Assembly (NCBI RefSeq): GCF_048892425.1
Contig: NZ_JBLZHU010000005.1
Coordinates: 62,001-126,000 of the forward strand
Direction of reading: 5' to 3'
Length of the DNA stretch: 64,000 bases
DNA from: Pacificispira sp002696645
Lineage (GTDB): Bacteria > Pseudomonadota > Alphaproteobacteria > UBA8366 > Aestuariispiraceae
Of this stretch, positions 28,683-36,912 are shown piece by piece (within the stretch, counting starts at the first letter, position 1; every line of letters begins with the position of its first letter). Below the pieces are notes generated by a model. That model was given only the letters and a program-made list of their open reading frames with translations. It did no database searches and had not been told where the DNA came from. The translations under genes and the position numbers were made by a program.

Positions 28683-28820
28683 TTGATCATTCTGAACGAT
28701 TGCGATTAAAAATAGAACTGTAAAGCATAGACCGTTCATTTTCCAGAGGTAATTATAAGATACCTAAGGGCAATCGAGCCCATTACTAAGACCAAATTCT
28801 GAAATCATTAGGAGATTCCC

Positions 28821-29705
28821 TTGATTGTCATTACTGCGCCCACGGGCAATATCGGTAGCCAGGTTCTTGCAAATATTCTCGATAGCGAGGAGCGTATTCG
28901 TGTGATTGCGCGAGATCCTTCCAAACTGGCTCCGCAAGCGCTGAATCGTGTCGAAGTGATCGAAGGTTCTCACCGTGACTCTGCTGTTGTTGCGCAGGCT
29001 TTCGAAGGCGCCGACCGTGTTTTCTGGCTCGTGCCAGCCGACTTGCGTGCGCCAAGTGCCGAAGCGGCCTATTTGGACTTCTCGCGAGCGGGCTGTGATG
29101 CGCTTAAGGCATTCGGCGTCAAGCATGTGGTTGGCATCTCAGCGCTTGGGCGCGGATGGTCGAAGGATGCGGGCCATGTTACGGCAACTTTGAAGATGGA
29201 CGATCTAATTGCAAGCACCGGCGTTAATTATAGAGCCTTGGCCTGCGCCAGTCTCATGGAGAATGTCATGCGGCAATCTGCGTTGATCAAGGATCATAGC
29301 GCATTCTACTGGCCAACTCCTGTTGATCTTAAAGAGCCAGCATGTGCCACCCGCGATGTCGCCGCAGTAGCAGCACGCTTGCTGCTTGATCCGTCCTGGA
29401 CCGGCGTTGATAGCATTCCGATGCTTGGTCCAGAGGATATCTCCTATCATGAAATGATGGGGATCATTTCGAAAATGACAGGCAAAACGGTGCAGTATCA
29501 CTTCATGAAAATGGACGATCTGAAATCAATGATGATCAATCGGGGGGCGTCGGAAGGTATGGCGCAATCCATGGTCAACATGATGACAGCCAAGAACGAG
29601 GGTATGGATCATTTGGAAGAACGCACGCCGTCTTCTTCTTACGATACACCGACCGGCTTCCGCCAATGGTGTGAAGAAGTGCTAAGGCCTGCGTTATTTG
29701 GGTAA
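28821..29705 (+). CDS. NmrA-like NAD(P)-binding protein
   Basis: A 294-residue atypical short-chain dehydrogenase of the NmrA/HSCARG group. The N-terminus has the nucleotide-binding TAPTGNIGSQVLANIL and later GVKHVVGISALGRGW; the Tyr-Lys catalytic pair of classical SDRs is not evident, so it could be a redox sensor or a quinone/NADPH oxidoreductase. The start is TTG (28821), with AGGAG seven bases ahead. It is divergent from the AraC gene, its likely regulator. Confidence 0.82.
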   Translation: MIVITAPTGNIGSQVLANILDSEERIRVIARDPSKLAPQALNRVEVIEGSHRDSAVVAQAFEGADRVFWLVPADLRAPSAEAAYLDFSRAGCDALKAFGVKHVVGISALGRGWSKDAGHVTATLKMDDLIASTGVNYRALACASLMENVMRQSALIKDHSAFYWPTPVDLKEPACATRDVAAVAARLLLDPSWTGVDSIPMLGPEDISYHEMMGIISKMTGKTVQYHFMKMDDLKSMMINRGASEGMAQSMVNMMTAKNEGMDHLEERTPSSSYDTPTGFRQWCEEVLRPALFG

Positions 29706-29970
29706 ATTGTAAAAATGGTTGGGCTTCAATGAAGCGTTCGCCCTGATGATCTGTGGTTCTGTGAACGGACTGTGCTTCATAAATCCGTTTCCACGTGAAA
29801 AATAGCGAGGTTTAAAATCTTTTCACTAGAATGGAACAAATAAGGCGTGTGAGGCTATATGCGCAAACTTTGACACTTCATTGTGAAAACAGTCAACGTC
29901 TCCGCTTAGTCCACCTGCCCGAGTTTTATGACAGTGAGGCGAGGCAATCAGGTATTTAAGCAACCAGGGT
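29706..29970. other. Gene-free interval
   Basis: Between the NmrA-like stop and the hairpin after the solute-binding protein gene I see no coding signal, RNA gene or repeat, apart from AT-rich stretches that may hold the NmrA-like terminator. Confidence 0.5.
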
Positions 29971-30012
29971 GAGGCGCGCGCGTCAGCCCCTCCCTCTGAC
30001 GCGCGCGGCCTC
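29971..30012 (-). terminator. GC-rich hairpin behind the solute-binding protein gene
   Basis: Near-perfect inverted repeat (GAGGCGCGCGCGTCAG with CTGACGCGCGCGGCCTC) with a 9-base loop, immediately after the minus-strand stop at 30014. There is no clear U-run after it on the minus strand, so it may be a terminator or a 3' mRNA-stabilising structure. Confidence 0.65.
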
Positions 30013-30013
30013 G

Positions 30014-31120
30014 TTACGACAGCTTCACTTCATCAAACACGGCCTGATATTTTTGGCGAATGTCTGATGAAATTTCACGCTGGAACTTAGAAGTTGAGAT
30101 GACGACGTCCGGATCGGTGATCCCCAATTCGGCGAGTCGTTCATCGGTTACGGACTCATATGCTTTGGCATTGCCGCTGCCATAGCCATAGGAGTTGATC
30201 AGGAAAGCGCCAACTTCTGGTGACATATAGGCGTTGATGAATTCATAGGCCAGGTCTTCCGACCCGCTGCCACCATTCATCATGACAAGACCGTCCGTCC
30301 AGGTGACAATGCCTTCCTTGCATTTCATCAGGGCCATATCGATACCCTGCTTGCGCAACATGGCGACAGACGCATTCCAGCCATAGGCAGCAACGATCTC
30401 TCCATTCGCAAAGGCCTGTTCCATATCGGTCTGGCTGGACCAATAGAAGCGGACCAGTTCCTTTTGCGCCAACAGGGCTGCTTTCGCTTTCGCCAGTTCC
30501 GCATCACTCATCGCCCAGGGATCTGCCGCACCGGTATAAAGTCCCCCGACAATCAACAGGCCTTCCAGAGAATCGCGTGACGCGATGCGCCCCTTATAGC
30601 GTTCATCCCACAACAAGCCCCAGGATTCCTCCGTCACTTCTACCTTGTCGCGGCGATAGATGACCGAGGAATTCCCCCAGCTCAGTGGGGCCTCCCACAA
30701 TTGACCATCCATCGTAACGATCTGTGATAATTCAGGAAAATAGTCATCAATATGGGTCAGGCGAGACCGATCAATTGGCTTTAACAGCCCGGCATCGCGA
30801 TACTTTCCGACGATAAAACTGGTATGGTGACCAAGATCCGGACGGAAGCCCGCATGGACCTTCTGGAAGCCTTCTTCATCGGACCCCATCAATGTGAAGT
30901 TTGGCGCAGGATGGGCATCGAAATAGGCCGGGGCCATTTCTGGAATGTCATATCCAGACCAGGACAGGATGGTCAAAGACCCATCTGCAAGTGCGCTGCC
31001 GGACCGTGTTGTCGTCGCAAGACCAACACCGACGGCCCCCATCATCTGAAGTAAACGCCGACGTGTAACGCGCCCGCATTCCAATTCGTCAATCAACCAA
31101 CGCTGTAGACCACCTTTCAT
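30014..31120 (-). CDS. Polyamine-type ABC importer, periplasmic binding protein (Tat-type signal)
   Basis: A 368-residue solute-binding protein of the PotD group. A long N-region with consecutive arginines (VTRRRLLQMMGAVGVG) looks like a twin-arginine export signal, with cleavage likely near ALADGS. The mature protein begins LTILSWSGYDIPEMAPAYFD, typical of spermidine/putrescine-type binders. It lies downstream of the 2OG oxygenase gene on the same strand, but a copy of the shared operator (31170-31189) lies directly upstream, suggesting its own promoter. It would serve the importer encoded at 32326-35058 on the other strand, as that set has no binding protein of its own. Confidence 0.88.
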   Translation of the reverse strand: MKGGLQRWLIDELECGRVTRRRLLQMMGAVGVGLATTTRSGSALADGSLTILSWSGYDIPEMAPAYFDAHPAPNFTLMGSDEEGFQKVHAGFRPDLGHHTSFIVGKYRDAGLLKPIDRSRLTHIDDYFPELSQIVTMDGQLWEAPLSWGNSSVIYRRDKVEVTEESWGLLWDERYKGRIASRDSLEGLLIVGGLYTGAADPWAMSDAELAKAKAALLAQKELVRFYWSSQTDMEQAFANGEIVAAYGWNASVAMLRKQGIDMALMKCKEGIVTWTDGLVMMNGGSGSEDLAYEFINAYMSPEVGAFLINSYGYGSGNAKAYESVTDERLAELGITDPDVVISTSKFQREISSDIRQKYQAVFDEVKLS

Positions 31121-31169
31121 GTCATCCTCCCTTGCTTCATGTATCTCCCAGTCAAACCATAAGATAAAG

Positions 31170-31189
31170 TTTGACGGATGTTCAACAAA
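31170..31189. promoter_or_regulatory. Operator copy 3 (TTTGWCGGAYGTYCAACAAA type)
   Basis: TTTGACGGATGTTCAACAAA lies 50-69 bases before the solute-binding protein start. It matches the reverse complement of operator copy 1 at 17 of 20 positions. Binding by the TetR protein at 36206-36847 is inferred. Confidence 0.6.
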
Positions 31190-31249
31190 TTTATTTTCTA
31201 ACGCCTGTAGAGCGATTAATTTCCGGCGCCGGAAGAGGCTGTCCGAAAG

Positions 31250-32065
31250 TTACGCCGTCGCAGTGCTTTCGCGTCCATAAACGGTTGCATTGACTTCCGG
31301 ATCGCCAATTACACCGGGTTCGAATTCATAGACAAATACGCCCATGATCCGCATTTTATCGCCCTTCACTTCAGAGACGCGGTGCAGGGAATTACAGCCC
31401 CGGAATATACACAGGGACCCCGCATGACGGGCGACAGAGACTGCGTCCTGTGGGCATTCACCCATCACAACCTTGCGCACATAATCATAGTTTTGATCGT
31501 TATCACTGCGCGTATTGGGCACCAGTTGGAAGTCGCCACCAGCGTCCGGGGCCTGAAGCATCAGGGTCATCGTGAACGCATTCACGGAATCGAAGTGCCA
31601 GGATGATCGATCCCCATTTTCATAACATAACAGGTTTACGGGTTGGCAGGGATCTTCATTGTCGTACAGCTTTTCAGCCCCGACGATGTCTGCGATGAAG
31701 GATCGCGCAACATCCCAGTGATACAGTGTCTTGACCGGGGAGTCTTGGGGGATCAGATCATAGGCGATCATCCGTGTGCTGGCATCCATCATCAGGTTTT
31801 GAGGGTGGTCTTCCGGTAAAGACGGATCCCCTTTGCGATGCAGATAACAATTGCGGCGCGATTTGTTGTGATGGGCGTTCACCCTGGCGGCCTTTGCATC
31901 CGCAACGGCTCGTTCCAAAGCCGCAGGGCGAATGAAATCAGGCAGCGATACATATTGATTTGCGTCCAGTTCCCGCTTCAACCGGGCCACAATTTCAGCA
32001 CGCGCCGGGCTGGCCGGGTCTTGAATGGGATAGGCATCAAGATTGATGACATCTTCTGGGCGCAT
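31250..32065 (-). CDS. Fe(II)/2-oxoglutarate oxygenase, HalD/BesD-like
   Basis: A 271-residue double-stranded beta-helix oxygenase. The iron triad is complete: His157 and Asp159 in SSWHFDSVNAF and His228 in NSLHRV, with Arg239 (GDKMRIMG) placed to bind 2-oxoglutarate. The segments TLMLQAPDAGGDFQLVPNTR and CIFRGCNSLHRVSEV resemble the HalD/BesD family of free-amino-acid radical halogenases and hydroxylases. True halogenases lack the Asp; here it is present, so hydroxylation is expected. AGGAAA precedes the ATG. It sits between the binding protein and permease genes of a polyamine-type importer, so the substrate is probably an imported amino acid or amine. Family assignment is from recalled motifs. 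Confidence 0.75.
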   Translation of the reverse strand: MRPEDVINLDAYPIQDPASPARAEIVARLKRELDANQYVSLPDFIRPAALERAVADAKAARVNAHHNKSRRNCYLHRKGDPSLPEDHPQNLMMDASTRMIAYDLIPQDSPVKTLYHWDVARSFIADIVGAEKLYDNEDPCQPVNLLCYENGDRSSWHFDSVNAFTMTLMLQAPDAGGDFQLVPNTRSDNDQNYDYVRKVVMGECPQDAVSVARHAGSLCIFRGCNSLHRVSEVKGDKMRIMGVFVYEFEPGVIGDPEVNATVYGRESTATA

Positions 32066-32139
32066 AAAGGCATTTCCTTTTCATATCGCTTAATAGTGAG
32101 GCAGAGCGTTACAGAAAATGCTGCAACATTCAATATAAA

Positions 32140-32159
32140 TTTGTTGGACGTCCGACAAA
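32140..32159. promoter_or_regulatory. Operator copy 1, near-perfect palindrome
   Basis: TTTGTTGGACGTCCGACAAA is a 20-bp palindrome with one mismatched pair, 75 bases upstream of the 2OG oxygenase start. It defines the motif repeated at 32210-32229 and 31170-31189. Confidence 0.68.
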
Positions 32160-32209
32160 GAAAATTAAATAGCCATTGGAACAATTAATCCTAACAGCAA
32201 GCTATAAAA

Positions 32210-32229
32210 TATGTTGGACGACTGACAAA
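32210..32229. promoter_or_regulatory. Operator copy 2
   Basis: TATGTTGGACGACTGACAAA matches operator copy 1 at 17 of 20 positions, in the same orientation, 51 bases downstream centre to centre (32159 edge to 32210) and 97 bases before the permease gene start on the plus strand. Confidence 0.62.
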
Positions 32230-32325
32230 TTTTTTAATAAAGTCGTTGTTGCGTTACGCCAAATGAATAGCCCAAGATACAAAAACTAAGGACGGAAGTG
32301 AATTTCGTCAGGATGGGGACAGCGC

Positions 32326-33180
32326 ATGTCACGGCGTTCCAATAGCCCGTATTTCTTATTGACGCCAGCAATGTTGACGACCGTTGCGACGCTGGCAATT
32401 TGTATGGTGGTGCTGATGGTGCTGGCAGTGGCGCGCCAGAGTTACCTTGATATCGATCTGACATTCTCCACGCATAATGTTGAATTGGCCCTGACCAGCC
32501 CGTTGATTTTGAAATTGATGGTAAAGTCAGCATTGATCTCCTTTGGGGTGACACTTCTGTCTCTGGTGCTGGCCTATCCCATTGCGTATCTGCTGGCCTT
32601 TGATCTGACCCGCAACAAGCTGCTGTGGCTGATGCTGTTCACCCTGCCGTGTTGGATCAGTTATCTTTTGCGTGTCCTGTCTTGGAAGCTGATTCTTGGC
32701 TATCAGGGGATGATAAACACCAGTCTGATCGGGTTGGGGATTGTGGATCAGCCGATAGAGGCCCTGCTGTATAATTCAACATCCGTGGTGATCGCATTGA
32801 CCCATGCCTGGGCGCCATTTGCGATCCTGCCAATATATGTCAGCCTGGAGAAAATAGACCGGTCCCTGATCCGCGCATCGGGGGATTTAAGCGACACACC
32901 GATGCAGACCTTCTTTCGGGTGATCCTGCCGCTTTCCCTGCCAGGGGTAACAGCGGCCTTTGTCTTGGTGTTTATCCCGACTTTCGGAGATTACGTGACG
33001 CCCCATTTATTGGGGGGACCGACCGGGGTTATGATCGGAAACTTTATCGCCATGCAGTTTGGCGCTTCTAACAATTGGCCTTTGGGCGCGGCTGTCGCGC
33101 TGCTTGCCATGCTGGTCGCAACGCTGCTGGTTTGCATTTTCATCGCAGGTTCCAGGCAAGCCATTAAGGCAATTCGGTAG
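32326..33180 (+). CDS. ABC transporter permease, polyamine type (PotB-like)
   Basis: A 284-residue permease with about six helices. The first follows a short basic N-terminus (MSRRSNSPYFLLTPAMLTTV), and the EAA loop reads RASGDLSDTPMQTFFRVILP. FTLPCWISYLLRVLSWKLIL is typical of PotB. It is the first gene of a plus-strand operon with the PotC-like, ATPase and dehydrogenase genes, three bases ahead of the next gene. Confidence 0.9.
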   Translation: MSRRSNSPYFLLTPAMLTTVATLAICMVVLMVLAVARQSYLDIDLTFSTHNVELALTSPLILKLMVKSALISFGVTLLSLVLAYPIAYLLAFDLTRNKLLWLMLFTLPCWISYLLRVLSWKLILGYQGMINTSLIGLGIVDQPIEALLYNSTSVVIALTHAWAPFAILPIYVSLEKIDRSLIRASGDLSDTPMQTFFRVILPLSLPGVTAAFVLVFIPTFGDYVTPHLLGGPTGVMIGNFIAMQFGASNNWPLGAAVALLAMLVATLLVCIFIAGSRQAIKAIR

Positions 33181-33183
33181 GTC

Positions 33184-33954
33184 ATGATGCGCAAAGTAAG
33201 ACTCTTCTATGCAATGATTTATTTCATTGTGCTGTATTTACCGATCGTCTTGATCATCGCCTTTTCGTTCAATGATTCTGTTTATATCGCCTTTCCATTG
33301 AAGGCGTTCACACTGCGCTGGTATCAGGCGGCAATGGAGAACCAACAGCTGTTGTCGGCGTTTTCCAACAGCATGATCATCGCGGTGACAACGGCGATTC
33401 TTGCGACATTCAGCGGCATGCTGGCTGCCATGGCGACCACCCGCTATCGGTTTCGGGGGCGGTCTTTGGCGACGGTTTCACTTTTTGTGCCTTTGGCTTT
33501 GCCGACGGTGGTGACGGGTGTCGCATTATTGTCGATCTTCATGATGACGGGGCTAGGTCTGTCGCTGGCGACCGTCATTTTGGGGCATCTGATGATCTGC
33601 ACGCCGTTTTCCTATGGCGTTCTGGTTTCCCGGTTTGACGGGTTAAGCCCGGATTTTGAGCGTGCCTCCATGGATTTGGGGGAACCGCCCCTAGCAACCT
33701 TCTTCCGTGTCACATTGCCCCTGGCCATGCCCGGCATTGTGTCCAGCCTTTTGCTGACATTCACGATCTCCTTTGATGAGTTCATTCTGGCCTTCTTTCT
33801 GTCCAGTAATTCACCAACCTTGCCGGTCTTTATGTGGAGCCAGATGCGGTTCCCGGACCGTCTGCCGCTTGTCCTCGCATTGGCCAGTGTCGTGATCATT
33901 GTGTCTAGTATTCTGATTGTGATCTCGCAGCGGCTAAGATCGAAACAGGCTTAA
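33184..33954 (+). CDS. ABC transporter permease, polyamine type (PotC-like)
   Basis: A 256-residue second permease subunit. The N-terminal helix (FYAMIYFIVLYLPIVLIIAF) is followed by FNDSVYIAFPLKAFTLRWYQ, characteristic of PotC, and by an EAA loop ASMDLGEPPLATFFRVTLP. It starts three bases after the PotB-like stop and pairs with it in the membrane channel. Confidence 0.9.
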   Translation: MMRKVRLFYAMIYFIVLYLPIVLIIAFSFNDSVYIAFPLKAFTLRWYQAAMENQQLLSAFSNSMIIAVTTAILATFSGMLAAMATTRYRFRGRSLATVSLFVPLALPTVVTGVALLSIFMMTGLGLSLATVILGHLMICTPFSYGVLVSRFDGLSPDFERASMDLGEPPLATFFRVTLPLAMPGIVSSLLLTFTISFDEFILAFFLSSNSPTLPVFMWSQMRFPDRLPLVLALASVVIIVSSILIVISQRLRSKQA

Positions 33955-33972
33955 TTTTTTAAGGACTTTACT

Positions 33973-35058
33973 ATGACGGATGATTTCATCTCCTTACGGT
34001 CGATCCGAAAGACTTATGGGCCTGTGATCGCGGTGGACAATGTCGATCTGGATATCGCCAAAGGATCCTTCTTTTCCCTGTTGGGGCCGTCTGGCTGTGG
34101 CAAGACGACATTGCTGACCATGCTGGGCGGCCTGGACAGGCCAACGTCGGGGCGGATTATGATCGATGGCGTCGATGTCACGTCGGTTCCATCCTATCGA
34201 CGCCCGACCAACATGGTGTTTCAAAGCTATGCAATTTTTCCGCATCTCAGTGTTGCGGATAATGTGGGGTATGGCCTGCGTCGCCAAAAGCTGGCCCGGC
34301 CGGAATGGCAGCGCAGAGTCGATGCAATGCTGGAATTGGTGCATTTGGAAGGATATGGCGACCGCAGTCCTTCGCAATTATCGGGCGGGCAGATGCAGCG
34401 TATCGCCCTGGCGAGGGCCCTTATTGTACAGCCTAAAGTCTTGTTACTGGATGAACCATTATCGGCGCTGGACAAGCGCCTGCGTCAAAGCATGCAGATA
34501 GAATTGCGGGCGATCCAGCGAGAAGTCGGTATTACTTTCGTCTTCGTAACCCATGATCAGGAAGAGGCGCTGACCCTGTCCGATAAAATTGCGGTCATGT
34601 CCAAAGGAAAGGTTCTGCAATGCTGTCCGCCAACCGATCTGTATGATCTGCCCGTCAATCGAGAGGTCGCAGAATTTGTGGGCGAAATGAACCTGATCCC
34701 TGGCATCGTAGAAGCGCAGGAGCCCGGATTTGTTTCCATCACCATGCCGTGTTTCGGAGACCTGCAATTTCCCTCCGGCGGTCGACGATTTGCGAAGGGG
34801 GATAAGGTGTTGGTCGCCATCCGACCGGAGAATTTTATGATCGCCAAGGATTCGAACGGGTTGAGCCTGAAGATCATCAACCGCGCTTATTTCGGGACAC
34901 ATCTGCACTTCATGATGACCGGGGATGGCCTGGAAACACCTTTGACCGTATCTGTCCCCTCTGCAGTGGCCCGGGCGCATGGCAAGGCCGTGGACAGCGA
35001 TCAAATGACCGTTCAACTGGTGCCTGAATCGGCCGTGATTCTGCCCCAGATGGGGTGA
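33973..35058 (+). CDS. ABC transporter ATP-binding protein (PotA-like)
   Basis: A 361-residue ATPase. Walker A is LLGPSGCGKTTLLTML, the signature LSGGQMQRIALARAL, Walker B VLLLDEPLSALDKRLRQ, the switch His in VFVTHDQEEALTLSD, and a TOBE domain covers the final third (VAIRPENFMIAKDSNG). It powers the second polyamine-type importer and lies 18 bases after the permease genes. It differs clearly from the ATPase at 9835-10926, so the two importers are not a recent duplication. Confidence 0.93.
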   Translation: MTDDFISLRSIRKTYGPVIAVDNVDLDIAKGSFFSLLGPSGCGKTTLLTMLGGLDRPTSGRIMIDGVDVTSVPSYRRPTNMVFQSYAIFPHLSVADNVGYGLRRQKLARPEWQRRVDAMLELVHLEGYGDRSPSQLSGGQMQRIALARALIVQPKVLLLDEPLSALDKRLRQSMQIELRAIQREVGITFVFVTHDQEEALTLSDKIAVMSKGKVLQCCPPTDLYDLPVNREVAEFVGEMNLIPGIVEAQEPGFVSITMPCFGDLQFPSGGRRFAKGDKVLVAIRPENFMIAKDSNGLSLKIINRAYFGTHLHFMMTGDGLETPLTVSVPSAVARAHGKAVDSDQMTVQLVPESAVILPQMG

Positions 35059-35113
35059 GTTTCTCTCGACCCAGGCTCGTTTTCACACACACATCACAAC
35101 AGGACACATATTC

Positions 35114-36025
35114 ATGCGTATTGGCTTTATCGGACTTGGGACAATGGGCGGCGCGGCCTCTTTGAACCTAATCAAGGGCGGGCATGAGCTGACCGTCTGT
35201 GATTTGGATCGTAATCGTGGCAAGGCGCATTTGGAACTGGGTGCACAATGGGCGGACACACCGGCCCTGGCCGCTGCGGGTGCCGATGTAATATTCACCA
35301 TGGTGTTTGGCCCGAAACAGATTGAATCCGTGTTGCGCAGTGAGAATGGACTGCTTTCTGCGATCCAGCCGGGGCAGGTCTGGATTGATATGACCACCAA
35401 TGAACCCACTCTCAGCCGGGCGTTGGCAGCCGAAATTCATGCCAAGGGGGCCATCGCGATTGATGCGCCTGTAACAGGCGCAGTAGATGGTGCGCGCAAT
35501 GGCAATATGACGCAATTTGCAGGCGGGGATGAGGCGACGATTGAGCACCTGCGCCCGATGATGGAACTGATGGGACCCGTGCATTTTATGGGGCCGAATG
35601 GATCCGGGGCGATCACCAAGCTGGCCAGCAATCAACTGTGGGCCATTCATGCGACCGCAATGGGCGAAGCCCTGGTCATGGCCGTAAAGTCCGGCGTGGA
35701 CCTGAAGCGCGCCTGGGAAGCACTAAAGATTGGGGCGTCGGAAAGCTGGTGCATGCATCACGACGCGCCCTCTGTCTTTCAAGGGCATTATGATCCGTCC
35801 TTCACATTGGATCTATGCATGAAGGACCTGAATTTGATCGTAGGGGCCTGTGATGCCGCCGGGACGGAAGCCAGTGTCACGCGCTTGGTACGGGATCGCT
35901 TCCTGAAGGCGCAAACCACCTATGGCGGGGACAAGGGGGAATTGCATGTTGTAAAACTGGAGGAAGATGCCGCGGGCATTTCCTTGCAAATGGAGGGAGA
36001 TTGGGTCCCGCATTGGCAAAAATAA
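35114..36025 (+). CDS. NAD(P)-dependent beta-hydroxyacid dehydrogenase (3-hydroxyisobutyrate dehydrogenase family)
   Basis: A 303-residue dehydrogenase with the N-terminal Rossmann motif MRIGFIGLGTMGGAASLNLI, the substrate-binding signature DAPVTGAVDGARNGNM and the catalytic Lys in GSGAITKLASNQL. It would oxidise a beta-hydroxy acid to the semialdehyde or keto acid. It lies 55 bases behind the ATPase gene in the same operon as the importer. A hydroxylated amino acid formed by the nearby 2OG oxygenase, or a product of it, is an attractive but unproven substrate. Confidence 0.9.
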   Translation: MRIGFIGLGTMGGAASLNLIKGGHELTVCDLDRNRGKAHLELGAQWADTPALAAAGADVIFTMVFGPKQIESVLRSENGLLSAIQPGQVWIDMTTNEPTLSRALAAEIHAKGAIAIDAPVTGAVDGARNGNMTQFAGGDEATIEHLRPMMELMGPVHFMGPNGSGAITKLASNQLWAIHATAMGEALVMAVKSGVDLKRAWEALKIGASESWCMHHDAPSVFQGHYDPSFTLDLCMKDLNLIVGACDAAGTEASVTRLVRDRFLKAQTTYGGDKGELHVVKLEEDAAGISLQMEGDWVPHWQK

Positions 36026-36141
36026 CCAGGCGGCTAGAACAGGCGGGCAGCACGTTCTCTCTTCTAGGCAAGCTGGCCCATACCAGCTTCTGGAATTGCC
36101 ATAGTCCGGCGGAACAGGGTACTGTTAACCTTGGTTGAAAA

Positions 36142-36161
36142 TATGCCGGACATCCAGCTTA
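36142..36161. promoter_or_regulatory. Weak operator-like site before the TetR gene
   Basis: TATGCCGGACATCCAGCTTA matches the 20-bp operator consensus of this locus at about 14 positions, including CGGAC and TCCA, and lies 45 bases before the TetR start. Autoregulation is suggested but weakly supported. Confidence 0.35.
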
Positions 36162-36205
36162 TCAAAATGACTAAAGTGCTGGTGTTTCGTTGCTGGGAGA
36201 AGAAT

Positions 36206-36847
36206 ATGCTGGAAAAGCGCAAGGCGAAAGAGCGGCCCCGGACGCATCCTGAGATTAATGAATATCGGCGCAATGCATTGATTGAAGGCACAATCCGATC
36301 ATTGGCCGAACATGGCGTCGCCGGTACAACGGTCCGTTCAATCTGTGCCGAGGCAGACAGTTCCCGTGGCTTGATGAGCCATTATTTTGAAAGCAAGGAA
36401 CACCTGCTGGAGATTGCGTTTCGGCACCTTTATGACACGGCGGCGAATTATGTTGCTAAGTGTCAAGCGGCTGTCGGGGATGATCCGGAAAAGCAATTGC
36501 GTGCCCTGCCAATGGCTGTTTTTTCACCCAAGGTTAATACGCCCTTGATACGCAATGCCTTTATCACCTTCTGGCATGAAATTCGGTTTAATCCGCTGGT
36601 CCGGGAAGCGAACAGTGAAAGCTATCGTGCCTATCAGGATCGAACGGAAACATTGTTTGCTGCTGCAGCCAAACAGCACGGCGTTACCATCGATGCCCGC
36701 CAAGCGTCGATTGGTTTGATTACCATGATCGATGGGCACTGGTTGGTGTTATCCACCTATGAACGCATGACATCGCGTGACCGCGCCATTAAGTGCTGCC
36801 AGAATTACATCGATTTGCAATTGGGCATTCCTGTCGCAACTGCATAG
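36206..36847 (+). CDS. TetR-family regulator (BetI-like)
   Basis: A 213-residue regulator. The ATG at 36206 follows GGGAGAAG; a longer frame upstream is not needed. The DNA-binding domain occupies about residues 20-70 (NALIEGTIRSLAEHGVAGTT, VRSICAEADSSRGLMSHYF), and the BetI-type C-terminal ligand domain follows (PLIRNAFITFWHEIRFNPLV). It closes the plus-strand operon of importer and dehydrogenase genes and is the best local candidate to bind the three palindromes at 31170, 32140 and 32210. Confidence 0.88.
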   Translation: MLEKRKAKERPRTHPEINEYRRNALIEGTIRSLAEHGVAGTTVRSICAEADSSRGLMSHYFESKEHLLEIAFRHLYDTAANYVAKCQAAVGDDPEKQLRALPMAVFSPKVNTPLIRNAFITFWHEIRFNPLVREANSESYRAYQDRTETLFAAAAKQHGVTIDARQASIGLITMIDGHWLVLSTYERMTSRDRAIKCCQNYIDLQLGIPVATA

Positions 36848-36912
36848 AACACCCCGCCTCACGGTAAGTGCGGCGCGGGTTTGCGGTCATTGGCTTTGGT
36901 TCCCGGCCTTTG

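Noticed and set aside
29971..30012. GC-rich repeat as part of a CRISPR or REP array
   Set aside because: It is a single hairpin with no further copies nearby and sits exactly at a gene end.
31250..32065. Assignment of the 2OG oxygenase as a radical halogenase
   Set aside because: The iron-binding Asp159 is present, whereas carrier-free halogenases have a small residue there to make room for chloride.
8088..35058. Recent duplication of the two polyamine-type ABC importers
   Set aside because: The motifs and lengths of the paired subunits differ throughout, gene order differs, and one binding protein has a Sec-type and the other a Tat-type signal.
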